Notes under the pieces: model-generated
The model's input: only the letters and a program-made list of their open reading frames with translations
Databases searched by the model: none
Told to the model about the DNA's origin: nothing
Position numbers and translations under genes: made by a program
Assembly (NCBI RefSeq): GCF_028623165.1
Contig: NZ_CP117768.1
Span: forward strand, 2,604,001 to 2,668,000
Direction of reading: 5' to 3'
DNA length: 64,000 nt
Source of the DNA: Nostoc sp. UHCC 0926
GTDB lineage: Bacteria; Cyanobacteriota; Cyanobacteriia; Cyanobacteriales; Nostocaceae
Part shown: piece by piece, positions 27,822-37,513 of the stretch
Layout: each line of letters opens with the position of its first letter
Position numbering within the stretch: the first letter of the stretch is position 1

Positions 27822-30047
27822 CTAAAGGAGAGATTTAGCCTCAACCTCCTCACAATCCATCTGCACCACACAATTTCTTCCTTGTGCTTTTGCCTGGTAG
27901 AGTCCCTGGTCAGCAGTAGCAATTAAGGTTGCAGGAGATAATTGGCTATGAGGAGTGATGGTTGCCACACCAAGACTTAGCGTAATGAATTCACTGACCT
28001 GAGAATGGGGATGAGGCTTTTTTAACGCATTAACATTGTTCTGAATATCTCTTGCAACTGCAATGGCCGATTCGATATCAGTATTTGGTAAAATAACTGC
28101 AAACTCTTCTCCACCATAACGAGCAACTAAATCAGTGGGGTGTTTAACTGTCTGAGAGATTGCCTTGGCAACCTGTCTGAGTGCATCATCTCCTGCCAGA
28201 TGTCCATACGTATCGTTGTAAAGCTTAAAGTAATCGACATCGCACAAAATCAAAGATAGCAAGGCTTGCTCTTGTGCCAACCGTTGCCACTGTGCGTTGA
28301 ACGTATCATCAAAGCAGCGTCGATTTGCCACTTGGGTTAGACCATCCGAACAGGCAAGGCGCTGTAATTCATGATTTGCTTGTTGTAATTGGTGGTAAAG
28401 TTCTGATTGCTGAATAGCGATCGCAGCTTGTCCCGCTAACTGGTTAAACAAGTTAATCTCCGATTGCTGCCATTGTCTGGCATGATGGCATTGGTGAGCG
28501 ATCAATAGTCCCCACAAACGCTCTTGCTGCAAAATGGGCACGATCAGGTATGCCCGGATTTGCAAACTTCGGAGGAAGCTAACATGACACGGCGATAGTC
28601 CTGGAGTTTCAATGTCTTCGATCGCTCTGGTTTTACCTTGTTGAAAGTAAGCTGCACGGCTAGGTTGAAAGCACGTGTCCATGATATATCCCTGAATGGA
28701 CATGCACCCTTCTGCTAAGGATTCTACAGCGACTAACCCACTCCAGTCTGGCTCAAACTGATAGATCACCACTCGGTCTACCTCAAACAGTTGTCGCACT
28801 TCGGCTGCTGTGGTTTGCAAAATCTCGTCTAACTCCAACGATTGTCGAATGCGTTGCGTCACAGCAGCGACAATTCGCTCGGACTCACTTTGGTGTTGGA
28901 CATGCTGCTCAACTTGCTTACCATCTGCCGATGCTAGAGTTAACGCGATCGGATCAAAGTGAGGAGTTGTAGTGACAGGCACTTCACTGGGTTTACCAAT
29001 CAAATAGCCTTGAGCAAAAGTTGCGCCTCGTTCTCGCAGCCAGTTCAGTTCCTCAATGCACTCAATCCCTTCAACGACGCTCTGGATATTTAAGTTTTGA
29101 GTAATCTCCAGAAGCTTCTCTGTAATCGAAGCTTTGTAAGGGTTTTGATGCACATCCTGAATTAACTCCATATCCAACTTAATAAAGTCTGGACGTAACT
29201 GATGCAGCAAGTTTAGGCTGGAATAGCCAGAACCGAGGTCATCAAGGGCTATTAAAAAACCAGCATCCCGGTAGTATTTGAGCACTGTCTTGAGATGGTC
29301 TAAATCTTGAAGATTGTCTGACTCCACGACCTCAAAAACAACCCGCTCATGGGAGATGCCTGCTTGATCAATTGCCTCTAGGGTAGTGTGTAGGCAAAAA
29401 GCTGGATCATAAAGTGACGTTGGTGCAAAATTGATGAAAATCTGCCCGCTTACTTGATGGCGGCTGAATTGAGCGATCGCGCTCAGGCGACCAACTTGGT
29501 CGAGTTGTGGTAGGAGTCCGGCTTCGGTTGCTAACTCCAGAATTGGTCCCGGTAACACTAAATTGCCTTGTTCATCCAGCCCCCGCAAGAGTGATTCATA
29601 TCCATAAATCTGCGATGTATCCTTAATTGAGACAATTGGTTGGAAGTAACTGGTGAATCGTTCCGTTGCCAGCATTTCAACCAGCCAGTCGGATTGGTTC
29701 AACTTCATGAAGCGTTGTAATGAAGTTATGTCACTAAAATCGTGGAGTTGAGGTTGGATAGCACCTTGAACGAAAAGGACTTGCGTCTCTCTTAATTCTC
29801 TCGGTGCAAGTAGTTGGGCCAGGTTACGGGCAATTTCTTGTGACTGTCCGGGTCTACAGTCCAAACTCAGACCTGGACGCTTGTGCATCAGTTCATACTT
29901 CAGGGCAAACTGCTGTAGGTAGGAGGTAACTTTTTTCAGTGTATGGGGAACGGGGAACCAGAGAAAGAGCCTGCCTGCCTCCTTAGTCCGGCAGCGTGCA
30001 ACATTGCGACAAGCACAGGTTTTGGAGATAGGACATATTTGGCTCAT
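27822..30047 (-). CDS. EAL - cyanobacteriochrome GAF - GGDEF protein (light-linked c-di-GMP enzyme)
   Basis: This 741-residue protein begins with a Cys-containing N-terminus (C5, C11, C13, C19). An EAL domain (about 130-355) keeps the catalytic residues: E151 in YESLLRG, N206, E239, D269-D270, K290, E326 and Q346. The GAF domain (about 395-545) has DTCF with C459 and the bilin-site C487-H488, 28 residues apart, the layout of DXCF cyanobacteriochromes. Its LRSLQIRAYLIVPIL and LWGLLIAHQC are typical bilin-GAF strands. The GGDEF domain (about 565-728) has an active GGEEF at 645-649 and no RxxD inhibitory site. It probably makes or degrades c-di-GMP under blue/green light control. There are no membrane segments. 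Confidence 0.9.
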   Translation of the reverse strand: MSQICPISKTCACRNVARCRTKEAGRLFLWFPVPHTLKKVTSYLQQFALKYELMHKRPGLSLDCRPGQSQEIARNLAQLLAPRELRETQVLFVQGAIQPQLHDFSDITSLQRFMKLNQSDWLVEMLATERFTSYFQPIVSIKDTSQIYGYESLLRGLDEQGNLVLPGPILELATEAGLLPQLDQVGRLSAIAQFSRHQVSGQIFINFAPTSLYDPAFCLHTTLEAIDQAGISHERVVFEVVESDNLQDLDHLKTVLKYYRDAGFLIALDDLGSGYSSLNLLHQLRPDFIKLDMELIQDVHQNPYKASITEKLLEITQNLNIQSVVEGIECIEELNWLRERGATFAQGYLIGKPSEVPVTTTPHFDPIALTLASADGKQVEQHVQHQSESERIVAAVTQRIRQSLELDEILQTTAAEVRQLFEVDRVVIYQFEPDWSGLVAVESLAEGCMSIQGYIMDTCFQPSRAAYFQQGKTRAIEDIETPGLSPCHVSFLRSLQIRAYLIVPILQQERLWGLLIAHQCHHARQWQQSEINLFNQLAGQAAIAIQQSELYHQLQQANHELQRLACSDGLTQVANRRCFDDTFNAQWQRLAQEQALLSLILCDVDYFKLYNDTYGHLAGDDALRQVAKAISQTVKHPTDLVARYGGEEFAVILPNTDIESAIAVARDIQNNVNALKKPHPHSQVSEFITLSLGVATITPHSQLSPATLIATADQGLYQAKAQGRNCVVQMDCEEVEAKSLL

Positions 30048-30843
30048 AGCTAACTAATCTGCTCAATCCGATTTCCTTTATTATTCCCACTATTTTTACT
30101 GTAAAAGATAAACTACACTTCAAATAGATGAAGATTTGATGAGTTTAGTTAATTGAATAATTTAGTTGAGCAGGTAACTCACCAACACATCCATAAGGTT
30201 ATACTAAATGCTTAAGTAGTTACCAATCTATTTTGTGCAATTAAGCCAATTAATGAGGATTTATATTAATAACTTAAGTTACAAAATCAAGGTAAATATC
30301 AGTCAGAATAGGAATAACTTTTAGCTGGATTAATTAAGAGTAAATATATTACGTAAAAAAGAATTTAACCTCAATAAACCAATACGCTTATGTTAAAACT
30401 TGATCCTCCCTAACCCTCCTTTTTAAGGAGGGAATTAGAGCAAGCGTATTGCTCAATAAATAACAAAAGCTCTCAAACAAGTCAATAAAGTATCTCTTGC
30501 TTTAGGGAGAATGCATGATTTAAGTTGCAAACTTCTGAGATAGAGATTGTGATCTCAAGTCAGAGCATCACAACTTTTATCATAAATTAAATTTATCACT
30601 TTGACAAAAAAGACTATTTGATTTTATTGTCAAAGTTGCTTTATCCTGAAATCAGTAGAGATTTGAACTTTGAATTCTTTACGGAGGATTGGGACTCCAA
30701 CCAAGAACTTAATAAGAATAACTTCTACAGTACTCAGTATCGGAGCGCCCATTCCTGAGCCACTCGCTCAGAGTTCAAAGAGCAAAGAAGTTTTAGTGTA
30801 TCTACTTTTAAACTTTGAGAAAGCAAAGAAGGACAATAGCTAA
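30048..30843. other. Long AT-rich intergenic region, no gene seen
   Basis: This 796-base spacer lies upstream of both divergent genes. It contains a CCCTAACCCTCCTTTTTAAGG-type repeat (30408-30435) and an inverted repeat ACTTTGACAA/TTGTCAAAGT (30598-30636), which could be an operator or hairpin. The GC-richer stretch at 30740-30775 just before the plus-strand gene has no recognisable RNA fold. Promoters of both flanking genes should lie here. Confidence 0.4.
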
Positions 30844-31212
30844 ATGCTAGAGCAGCGGATTGATTGCCCCACCAGACCGAAGACAAGTGCAATGATTATG
30901 AAACTTTTCCAAATCACTCTAGTGGTCTTAGTACTTTTGAGCAACTTAGCAATTGCTTTCCCTTCTTGGGCAGAAAGAGCGCCTTCTTTAACTAGCAATC
31001 CTAACTACTTTCAAGTAGGGCAAAAAGTCATTTGGCTTTACAAGGCTCGCACAGATTCTAGCGATGTCCAAAGAATTCCCGCCGAAGTAGTCAAGTTAAG
31101 CTCCAAGCAAGTGCAAATCAAAGTGTACAAACATAAGAACGAATTTGTTAATCGTTGGGTGAATCCAAACAAGCTTGAGAATTCGCAAAAAGTTAAAAGA
31201 TCAGTACTCTAA
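30844..31212 (+). CDS. Small secreted protein, function unknown
   Basis: The 122-codon frame has AAGGA 10 bases before ATG 30844. Starts at 30892 or 30898 would give a tighter signal peptide (MKLFQITLVVLVLLSNLAIA, cleavage near PSWA). The mature part of about 80 residues (NPNYFQVGQKVIWLYKAR, then RIPAEVVKLSSKQVQIKVY) looks like one SH3-type beta barrel with basic charge. No family recognised. Confidence 0.6.
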   Translation: MLEQRIDCPTRPKTSAMIMKLFQITLVVLVLLSNLAIAFPSWAERAPSLTSNPNYFQVGQKVIWLYKARTDSSDVQRIPAEVVKLSSKQVQIKVYKHKNEFVNRWVNPNKLENSQKVKRSVL

Positions 31213-31213
31213 A

Positions 31214-31412
31214 ATTGAGCCAGATGGAAGTAAACCAGTCCTAGCCAGCGACAAAAGTCTTTACTGGACAAAGTATTTGGATTTAGGGTGAGATACCAAA
31301 AATGTTTCTTCCAAAATGGGATGCTCCCAAGCTATCCAATCTAGAGTAGCCTGTTGATGGTACAAAAGTCGATGTTTACAACGGGCGTAGTTACGTTACA
31401 GCCCTAAACTTC
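31214..31412 (+). pseudogene. Possible decayed coding remnant
   Basis: Just after the secreted protein, broken frames give protein-like stretches: IEPDGSKPVLASDKSLYW, then LPKWDAPKLSNLE, a stop, and PVDGTKVDVYNGRSYVTALN. They suggest a deteriorated secreted protein, but no family is recognised and chance is possible. Confidence 0.25.
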
Positions 31413-31421
31413 TAAACTATT

Positions 31422-32357
31422 TTATTTTTTGTAAATCAAAAAAACTGAACCAATCGGTCCAAGGTTTTCTACATAAGTTTTCTGATTATAATATAATCCT
31501 GGAGACATGCCTCCATCAAATAAAATCCCTTCTTGAATCTTACCTAAACAGTTATTGCTAGCAATACCTTCTAGGACATTATCAAACATATCTGGCAGTA
31601 ACTCTTGATTAACTTGAGACAATTCAATATTTGAATTAGCTTTCAAGTCATTAACTAATAGTATTACATAGCCTTGATTAGTGATAGCTGCCAGAGAGCG
31701 ATTAGTTGCATTTTTACAGGCAAATTCTCCCAAATCTTGACAAATATCTTTAAACTTACCCTGACGATAGAATCTGCCATTACCGCCCACTAAATTATAA
31801 TTTAGAATATCGCTCTTTCTTCTACCAGTTTGGATAGTAGCCTGTCGCTGATTGGGTGTACCTCCTGATATCCCAAAGGAAGAACGTTTATTTTTAAATG
31901 CTCCTGAATACTCTACGCCACGAGAAACATTTAAGCCTTGTGGTTTATCATCAGTACCTATATAGTCGGCATTAATTGCGGCAATGGGTAGCTGACCGTC
32001 TAATTTGGCATTCTCACCGCCAATGAGTTCATGAAACTGTTTTGGTACATATTCTTTACGCAGTTTCCCCCTAGCATCTTTGGCGTAGAGTTTATGAGAT
32101 AGACCAACATTAACTTTGAAATCTAATTCCGCTGATTTGGGATTAAAAATAATCACATTGTTAATGCCTCTTTGATTTTTTTTACCTTGATTATTGGTTT
32201 TAAAAAAATCAATACTGAACTTAGCATCTTTACCAAGGCAAGTTTTAGATGCTTTTGGGACTGAATTTGCCTCAATCTCTTGACAACCTGATAAAAAGCT
32301 TGCACCAATTATCAAACTAAATAACAAAAAGAATTTTTTTGTAGACATATAATGCAA
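31422..32357 (-). CDS. Phosphodiester glycosidase (NAGPA/DUF2233) family lipoprotein
   Basis: This 311-residue lipoprotein has a signal with lipobox FLSGC (Cys about 25). The body has LPIAAINADYIG, GLNVSRGVEYSG, SSFGISGG, RSLAAITNQGYVILLV and the C-terminal GILFDGGMSPGLYY, the order seen in NAGPA-type domains that cleave sugar-phosphodiester bonds. Asn/Asp in AINADY and DGG in FDGGMS are the likely active-site residues. The start may be residue 1 or Met4. The gene is single and envelope-located. Confidence 0.83.
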   Translation of the reverse strand: MHYMSTKKFFLLFSLIIGASFLSGCQEIEANSVPKASKTCLGKDAKFSIDFFKTNNQGKKNQRGINNVIIFNPKSAELDFKVNVGLSHKLYAKDARGKLRKEYVPKQFHELIGGENAKLDGQLPIAAINADYIGTDDKPQGLNVSRGVEYSGAFKNKRSSFGISGGTPNQRQATIQTGRRKSDILNYNLVGGNGRFYRQGKFKDICQDLGEFACKNATNRSLAAITNQGYVILLVNDLKANSNIELSQVNQELLPDMFDNVLEGIASNNCLGKIQEGILFDGGMSPGLYYNQKTYVENLGPIGSVFLIYKK

Positions 32358-32431
32358 AAAAACCGCTACAGAATTACTATAGCGGGGAATAATTTAAAAT
32401 TTCAGTTTGGAGTTAATCTAAGAGCCAAAAC

Positions 32432-33712
32432 TTAAGGGAACCATTCTAAAACAGCTTCTTCTTTGGTGTTAGTATTCTGGGATGGTGTCTCACGATTAAA
32501 TTTCATTTGAATTGACCGGGTTTGCTCACCATCAGCAGCTACAGCCAAAATCGGATAGTCGATTAAACCATCCTGGAAGGACATCTGGAAGCGGAATGTC
32601 CCATCTGGATTTAACTGAATTCTCCGGCCACCAATGGTTACGGTAGCATCAGGTTCAGTTGCACCGTAGACTATCAACTCAGCATCGGCAATTAACCAGA
32701 ACTGGCGCGGACGAACTGGTACAGCGGAAGCCGAGAAGCCAACACCTGACATTCCTGCACCAGAAGCAGTTAAGCCAGATCCGGTGGGAATTGCCCACAG
32801 ACCCACACCAGATGGGAAAATGTAGGAGCTAATGGCTTGTTCAGGACGCGCTGAACCTGGTACTTGCTGCTGGGAGCCGAAGATAGAACCAGCAACCCGT
32901 TGTACTTCAGCAGATTCGGCTAAACCAAATATTTCGTCGTAGATGGGGTTACCGTTGCTGTTGCTGTTGCCGTTGACATTCACATTCACACCATCATTGG
33001 CGGTAACTGCAATCTTCTTAGCAGGGTGAACCAGTTCGTGCTGAGTCTCTCCACGCAAATCTTCTTCAAAGTTTACAGTGATGAAGACATCTTCAATCCA
33101 GTCAGAAGGATAGACAGGAGGAATGTGTACTTTAGCAGAACGAGCTAGTACCAACCAGCGACCATCAGCAGCACGATAACCGATATCGATCACATAATCG
33201 CGATCGCTAACTGGAACTGGTAGATACCATTCTCTAGCTAGTTCATCAGCAGGATATTCTTGAATACTGTGGGGGCCTTGGTATTCGATATTGATGTCGG
33301 TGACATCATAAATCCGTAGTGCGAGTTGTTGTCCTCCTTGTCGGCGCAGTTCCTGTTTATGTTCATTCGGAATATCCCAGTAAGTGTAAGCCCACTGAGG
33401 ATCGCGCGGTAAGAGGACAATCCGGCTTTCACCATAGCCAGAGGGCAGATCGGCGAGTCCTTCATCAACATCAGCCAAAGATCCACCAGTCCGATCTTCC
33501 TGACCTAATTCAAACTTAGCTGCTTCCACGGTTTCTTGTGCCTCCAACGAACGAGATGGACTGAGCAAAGTTTTGCTGCGCTGGACTTCTAGAATTGATG
33601 CCAGCAATTGTGATTTACGCATTCGGCTATAGCGAGAGATGCTATATTCGCTGGCAACTCTGCGTAGTTGCCGTAAGGTCATCTCTTCTAGTGGTGGGCG
33701 TTCTTTTGCCAT
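32432..33712 (-). CDS. DUF4912 domain protein with Rho-N/SAP-like N-terminus
   Basis: This 426-residue protein has an N-terminal helical module (LEEMTLRQLRRVASEYSIS, then MRKSQLLASI) like Rho-N/LEM-type nucleic-acid-binding folds. The DUF4912 region (ESRIVLLPRDPQWAYTYWDI, then LALRIYDVT and WYLPVPVSDRDYVIDIGYRA) follows at about 95-200. A low-complexity Asn/Gly stretch (VNVNGNSNSNGNP) precedes a C-terminal beta domain (ELIVYGATEPDATVTIGG). DUF4912 proteins are widespread in cyanobacteria and lack a defined function. The linker may vary in length between strains. Confidence 0.9.
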   Translation of the reverse strand: MAKERPPLEEMTLRQLRRVASEYSISRYSRMRKSQLLASILEVQRSKTLLSPSRSLEAQETVEAAKFELGQEDRTGGSLADVDEGLADLPSGYGESRIVLLPRDPQWAYTYWDIPNEHKQELRRQGGQQLALRIYDVTDINIEYQGPHSIQEYPADELAREWYLPVPVSDRDYVIDIGYRAADGRWLVLARSAKVHIPPVYPSDWIEDVFITVNFEEDLRGETQHELVHPAKKIAVTANDGVNVNVNGNSNSNGNPIYDEIFGLAESAEVQRVAGSIFGSQQQVPGSARPEQAISSYIFPSGVGLWAIPTGSGLTASGAGMSGVGFSASAVPVRPRQFWLIADAELIVYGATEPDATVTIGGRRIQLNPDGTFRFQMSFQDGLIDYPILAVAADGEQTRSIQMKFNRETPSQNTNTKEEAVLEWFP

Positions 33713-34304
33713 TTATTTGGCCTCCAGTAGTTTAAGCGGTAAATGATTTCCCCTGGTTAAAGAATGCTATATAAAATGTCATCCACTCCAGATGAACTTC
33801 TTATTCCTGACTCCTGGTTTTGCCCAGTTTTTAAGTTTTTAAATTGAGATCACTTCCAATCAATTCCTTGTTATGCCAAAATCAGCATTTCTTTGGGATC
33901 GGAGGAGTTGTATTTGTTAAGTCAATATTAACCACTAAGCATATGTAGGGATCAAGGGGTTTCAATAGGTTTTTTACCTGTTTCACGAATTTATCAGCTC
34001 TTCTGGGATCGAATTGTCATGTTTCCTTAACATTAATAGCTAGTTACATGTTCAGGAATGGTCACAATATCAAATTTTCATGACATTAAGTTGTGGGTTA
34101 GCCAAAAACCGTAATCCATAAACAAAGGAGTAGGATTCAAAGGGGTTATGTCGTTCATGACAAAACAGGTAAGCTATTACGGATGATGGATATTACCGAA
34201 CGCCTTGCCGTGCTGCGCGATCGCAAGTTTTGGCTAATATCACCCTGAAAATTCGTCAGTCTTTACAAATCGAGCAAATTCTTCAAACTCCTAACTCCCA
34301 ACTC
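33713..34304. other. Intergenic region upstream of the DUF4912 gene, no gene seen
   Basis: This 592-base spacer holds the DUF4912 promoter region on its left. I see no gene, strong terminator or recognised RNA in it. Between about 34195 and 34250 a short open stretch with a GCGATCGC octamer is not convincingly coding. Confidence 0.4.
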
Positions 34305-34841
34305 CTAATCTCCGATCAACTCCACTGCATCTCGTCCATCGCAATTTTGTAAGTAAACTTTGACAACTTCTTCTTTAGCAGTAGGCAACTGCTTGCCAAT
34401 AAAATCTGGGTGAATTGGTAATTCTCGATGACCTCTGTCTACTAACACAGCTAAACGAATCACCTCTGGTCTACCGTACTCGTTGACTGCGTTCAAAGCA
34501 GCGCGAATCGTCCGTCCTTTGAAAATAACATCATCCACGAGTACAACCGTTTTCCCCGTCAGGTCAAAAGGAATTTCGCTTTTCGTTGGAGTCCGCAATC
34601 CAATTTTATCGAGGTCATCTCGATAAAATGTAATGTCCAAAGCGCCGACTGACACGGCTACGCCTTCGAGTGTCTCAATCTGACGCGCCAACAATTCGGC
34701 TAATAACGCACCCCTGGTATAAATACCAAGAAGCACCAGTTGAGACAAATCACGTGTCCTTTCCACAATTTGAGAGGCGAGGCGAGTCAAGGTCCGACGG
34801 ATTTCTTCTGATGAGAGAATTTCAACTACTTTGGCAGGCAT
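34305..34841 (-). CDS. pyrR: PyrR bifunctional protein (pyrimidine operon regulator / uracil phosphoribosyltransferase)
   Basis: This 178-residue protein has the PRPP motif [20 protein letters not shown] at about 100-120 and the N-terminal [37 protein letters not shown] and [12 protein letters not shown] are typical of PyrR. In Gram-positive bacteria PyrR binds pyr mRNA; in cyanobacteria it is usually a lone gene, as here, and may act mainly as a uracil phosphoribosyltransferase. It lies 89 bases downstream of cbiB on the same strand, with a TAACTCCTAACTCC repeat between. Confidence 0.95.
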   Translation of the reverse strand: MPAKVVEILSSEEIRRTLTRLASQIVERTRDLSQLVLLGIYTRGALLAELLARQIETLEGVAVSVGALDITFYRDDLDKIGLRTPTKSEIPFDLTGKTVVLVDDVIFKGRTIRAALNAVNEYGRPEVIRLAVLVDRGHRELPIHPDFIGKQLPTAKEEVVKVYLQNCDGRDAVELIGD

Positions 34842-34930
34842 AGCGAGTGATAAGTTAGGAGTGATCAGTTAAGAGTTAGGAGTTTTTTTTCTTAACTCCT
34901 AACTCCTAACTCCTAACTTTATATTTATCA

Positions 34931-35902
34931 TTACCTATTTGGGAGTATTAAGAATATAGCGATCGCTATCCCTAACCATAGCAAAAAACAATATCGAGTC
35001 AGCTGCAAAGCATTCTGAATAGAAGTTGCAGTAATCGGATAAATAGCATCTCCTAGCAGTGGTTTGTACTTAGCTATCCCACGATACCAATTTGTACCCC
35101 CCATCTGCACACCCAAAAAAGCAGCATAGGCGCACTCACTCCAGCCAGAATTGGGACTAGGATCATTAATTGCATCTCGACGACAAATTCGGTAAACATG
35201 CATCGGTTTACCTGATAACAGCGCCAGAGTCACAACTGTTAACCGACAAGGTAGCCAAGTCAAACAATCTTCCAACCGCGCACAGAACCATCCCAAATAA
35301 GTATAAGGTGCTTCCCGATAGCCCACCATTGAATCAAGGGTACTGCTGGCTTTGTATGCTAAAGCCAAGGGAGTTGGCCCCACAAGTGGCACAAAGACAC
35401 CAACAATTGCATAAAAAAGTGGAGCCATTACCCCATCGGTGGCATTTTCTGCAACCGTTTCTAAAATGGCTCGTGAAATTTCTGCTTGTGAGAGGTTTTG
35501 TGTATCTCGACCAACGTAATTACTTAAAATCTTCCGAGCCTGCCCCAAATCTCCCGCTGTTAAAGGTTGTAAAACAGCCACTGCTGCTGCTCGCAAACTT
35601 CTGCCAGCAAAACAACTAGCCAAAAGAATACTATCTATTGCAATTCCCAACAACGGATGAATCCATCTAGCACTTTGAATAATCAAAAAGCCAACAAGGC
35701 CGCTACCAATTATTAGGATAATGCCTAGTACAATTCCAGCTAGGCGTTGTGTTAGAGAATTTTGACACAATTGCAGAGAAAATTTAGTCAAGCGAGAAAT
35801 TACCCACCCCATAACTTGCACTGGATGAGGCCAATCCCAAGGATCGCCAATTAAGTAATCTAAAAGTGCAGCAATTATTAAGACATAGATGCTATTAGTC
35901 AT
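34931..35902 (-). CDS. cbiB: Adenosylcobinamide-phosphate synthase CbiB/CobD
   Basis: This 323-residue membrane enzyme attaches aminopropanol (phosphate) to cobyric acid in cobalamin synthesis. Signature segments are LDYLIGDPWDWPHPVQVMG near the N-terminus, SNYVGRDTQNLSQAEI, ETVAENATDGVMAPLFY, YKASSTLDSMVGYR and SPNSGWSECAYAAFLG. About five membrane helices are visible. Full length for the family. No other cobalamin genes are nearby. Confidence 0.96.
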   Translation of the reverse strand: MTNSIYVLIIAALLDYLIGDPWDWPHPVQVMGWVISRLTKFSLQLCQNSLTQRLAGIVLGIILIIGSGLVGFLIIQSARWIHPLLGIAIDSILLASCFAGRSLRAAAVAVLQPLTAGDLGQARKILSNYVGRDTQNLSQAEISRAILETVAENATDGVMAPLFYAIVGVFVPLVGPTPLALAYKASSTLDSMVGYREAPYTYLGWFCARLEDCLTWLPCRLTVVTLALLSGKPMHVYRICRRDAINDPSPNSGWSECAYAAFLGVQMGGTNWYRGIAKYKPLLGDAIYPITATSIQNALQLTRYCFLLWLGIAIAIFLILPNR

Positions 35903-36184
35903 AAGTTACTGGTCAAGGGTCAACCAATTTTGGATTTTGGATTTTGGTATTTTGGATAATGGAATTGACCCTGACCACGAAAGCGAACAGCGGTACGTAC
36001 CCCTACGGGGAAGCAAGCTACGCGTTAGCGTCTCCAAGAGAAGTCTGGGGCATGAACCAAAAAACCTAAAATCTAAAATTCGTGGTCAAGAGGAGCCAAT
36101 CATGTGCGGGAGTTTCCTCTCTCAAGTGAACTGGCTCTCAAGGGTCAATATTTGGATTATTGACTATTGACTATTGACTCTTTA
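35903..36184. repeat. Short heptamer-type repeats between cbiB and the Rrf2 gene
   Basis: The spacer contains runs of TTTTGGATTTTGGATT-type heptamers (35928-35960) and GGTCAATATTTGGATTATTGACTATTGAC. These are the short tandemly repeated sequences common in Nostoc; the same motif recurs at 37545-37570 and 55268-55290. No gene. Confidence 0.6.
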
Positions 36185-36625
36185 CTAAACCACAAAACTA
36201 GCCTCTTCTCCAAGGGAAGCCTGCCAGCTACGAGCATCGTAATAAAGGTCTGCCAGAGTAATACTATACAAAGCTTCTTTAAGCTTTTGATTGAGTCTCT
36301 GCCAGAGGCTAAATGTTACCCAATCTTCAGCTTGTGCAGATGCTGGGGTGTGATGGGGTAAATGGCTAGTCTCGCCAACTGCTTCTAAAATTTGTCCTAT
36401 AGATATTTGTGCAGGCTCTCTTGCCAATTGGTATCCACCGATGCTACCACGAATTGATTTCACTAAAGACGCACGACGCATTTCTATTAGTAATTTTTCG
36501 AGGTAAGGAGCTGGGATATCTTGGCGTTTGGCGATCGCTCTCACTGATACAGGACCATATCTTGGCTGTAAACTCAAATCTAGCAACGCCTTCACACTAT
36601 AGTGTCCTCTGGTAGTTAGTTTCAT
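36185..36625 (-). CDS. Rrf2 family transcriptional regulator
   Basis: This 146-residue winged-helix regulator starts MKLTTRGHYSVKALLDLSLQ and continues with VSVRAIAKRQDIPAPYLEKLL (recognition helix) and LVKSIRGSIGGYQLARE (wing). The region that holds three cysteines for an Fe-S cluster in IscR or NsrR (after GQILEAVGE) has no cysteine here; the protein has none at all. It must therefore sense something else or work through dimerisation alone. It resembles CymR or the cyanobacterial Rrf2 proteins. It stands alone. Confidence 0.93.
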   Translation of the reverse strand: MKLTTRGHYSVKALLDLSLQPRYGPVSVRAIAKRQDIPAPYLEKLLIEMRRASLVKSIRGSIGGYQLAREPAQISIGQILEAVGETSHLPHHTPASAQAEDWVTFSLWQRLNQKLKEALYSITLADLYYDARSWQASLGEEASFVV

Positions 36626-37099
36626 TTTGGCAAGATTTATTGTTTAGTCAATAGTCAATTTTCCAGAGTCAAAATATTGACCCTTGAACGGTAGTTGCTC
36701 TTTTTGGGGAAACACGCTTATTGCTCCATTTAGGGAGACCCTAAGACCGCACTGCCTCCTCTTGACCTTTGACTAAGGATCAGTTTTACTTATCATTCTG
36801 TGACTCAGTTATCATCTAAAGCTTGTAAACAACCTTTTGAGCGTTAGTTTAGAAAACTTAAAACTTGTATAGTCTAACAGTGATTCACTAACTATATATA
36901 TATAGTTATCAGCATTGCCAGCATTCTGTAAAATAGATTGTCTTGGCACAATTGTTAATCACATAACAATTGTGCCTATGAGTGTAATATACTTGGCTAG
37001 GTTGAGATAAAAACTAAAGGATTATGTTCCTATTAGCTCAATGTCAGCTAAAATAAAATCGATTCAAACACTTCAAACATTCATTTTCGACCTAAGTTG
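36626..37099. other. Shared upstream region of the Rrf2 and cyAbrB genes
   Basis: This 474-base divergent spacer is AT-rich. ATATATATAG at 36895-36904 and the inverted pair ACAATTGT/ACAATTGT (36949-36975) could be operator sites. No gene seen. Confidence 0.4.
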
Positions 37100-37513
37100 A
37101 TGCCTAAACTGAAAAAAATTGAACCCCTACTCGGTGAAGAACTGCTCAAAAAAGTCAAAGAGCTAGAGAGTGAGAGCAAGGAAGACAAAGCCAAAAAGTG
37201 CGGCTACTATACCATTACCAAAAACGGTATAGAGCGCGTTAATATGATGAAATTCTTAAATGCCCTAATTGATGCCGAAGGCATTCAGTTGGACAGTACA
37301 CCCAGTGCTAATGGGCGTGGTGGACGTAGTGCCAGCTATAGAATTAGTGTGCAATCGAATGGTAACTTACTTATAGGTTCAGCTTATACAAAACAGATGA
37401 ATCTTAAACCAGGAGATGAGTTTCTGATCACTTTAGGCAAAAAGCACATTCGTCTGAGACAGGTAGATCCAGAAGATCGGGAAGATGATGAAGCCATAGA
37501 AGCCACAGCTTAA
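37100..37513 (+). CDS. Cyanobacterial AbrB-like transcription factor (cyAbrB)
   Basis: This 137-residue protein starts at ATG 37100; a TTG one codon earlier is less likely. It has the cyAbrB layout: a helical N-terminus with LGEELLKKVKELES and CGYYTITKNGIERVNMMKFLNAL, then the swapped-hairpin AbrB domain at the C-terminus (YRISVQSNGNLLIGSAYTKQMNLKPGDEF), the reverse of the Bacillus order. cyAbrB proteins bind DNA widely and influence nitrogen and carbon metabolism and heterocyst genes. I cannot tell which paralogue this is. Confidence 0.92.
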   Translation: MPKLKKIEPLLGEELLKKVKELESESKEDKAKKCGYYTITKNGIERVNMMKFLNALIDAEGIQLDSTPSANGRGGRSASYRISVQSNGNLLIGSAYTKQMNLKPGDEFLITLGKKHIRLRQVDPEDREDDEAIEATA

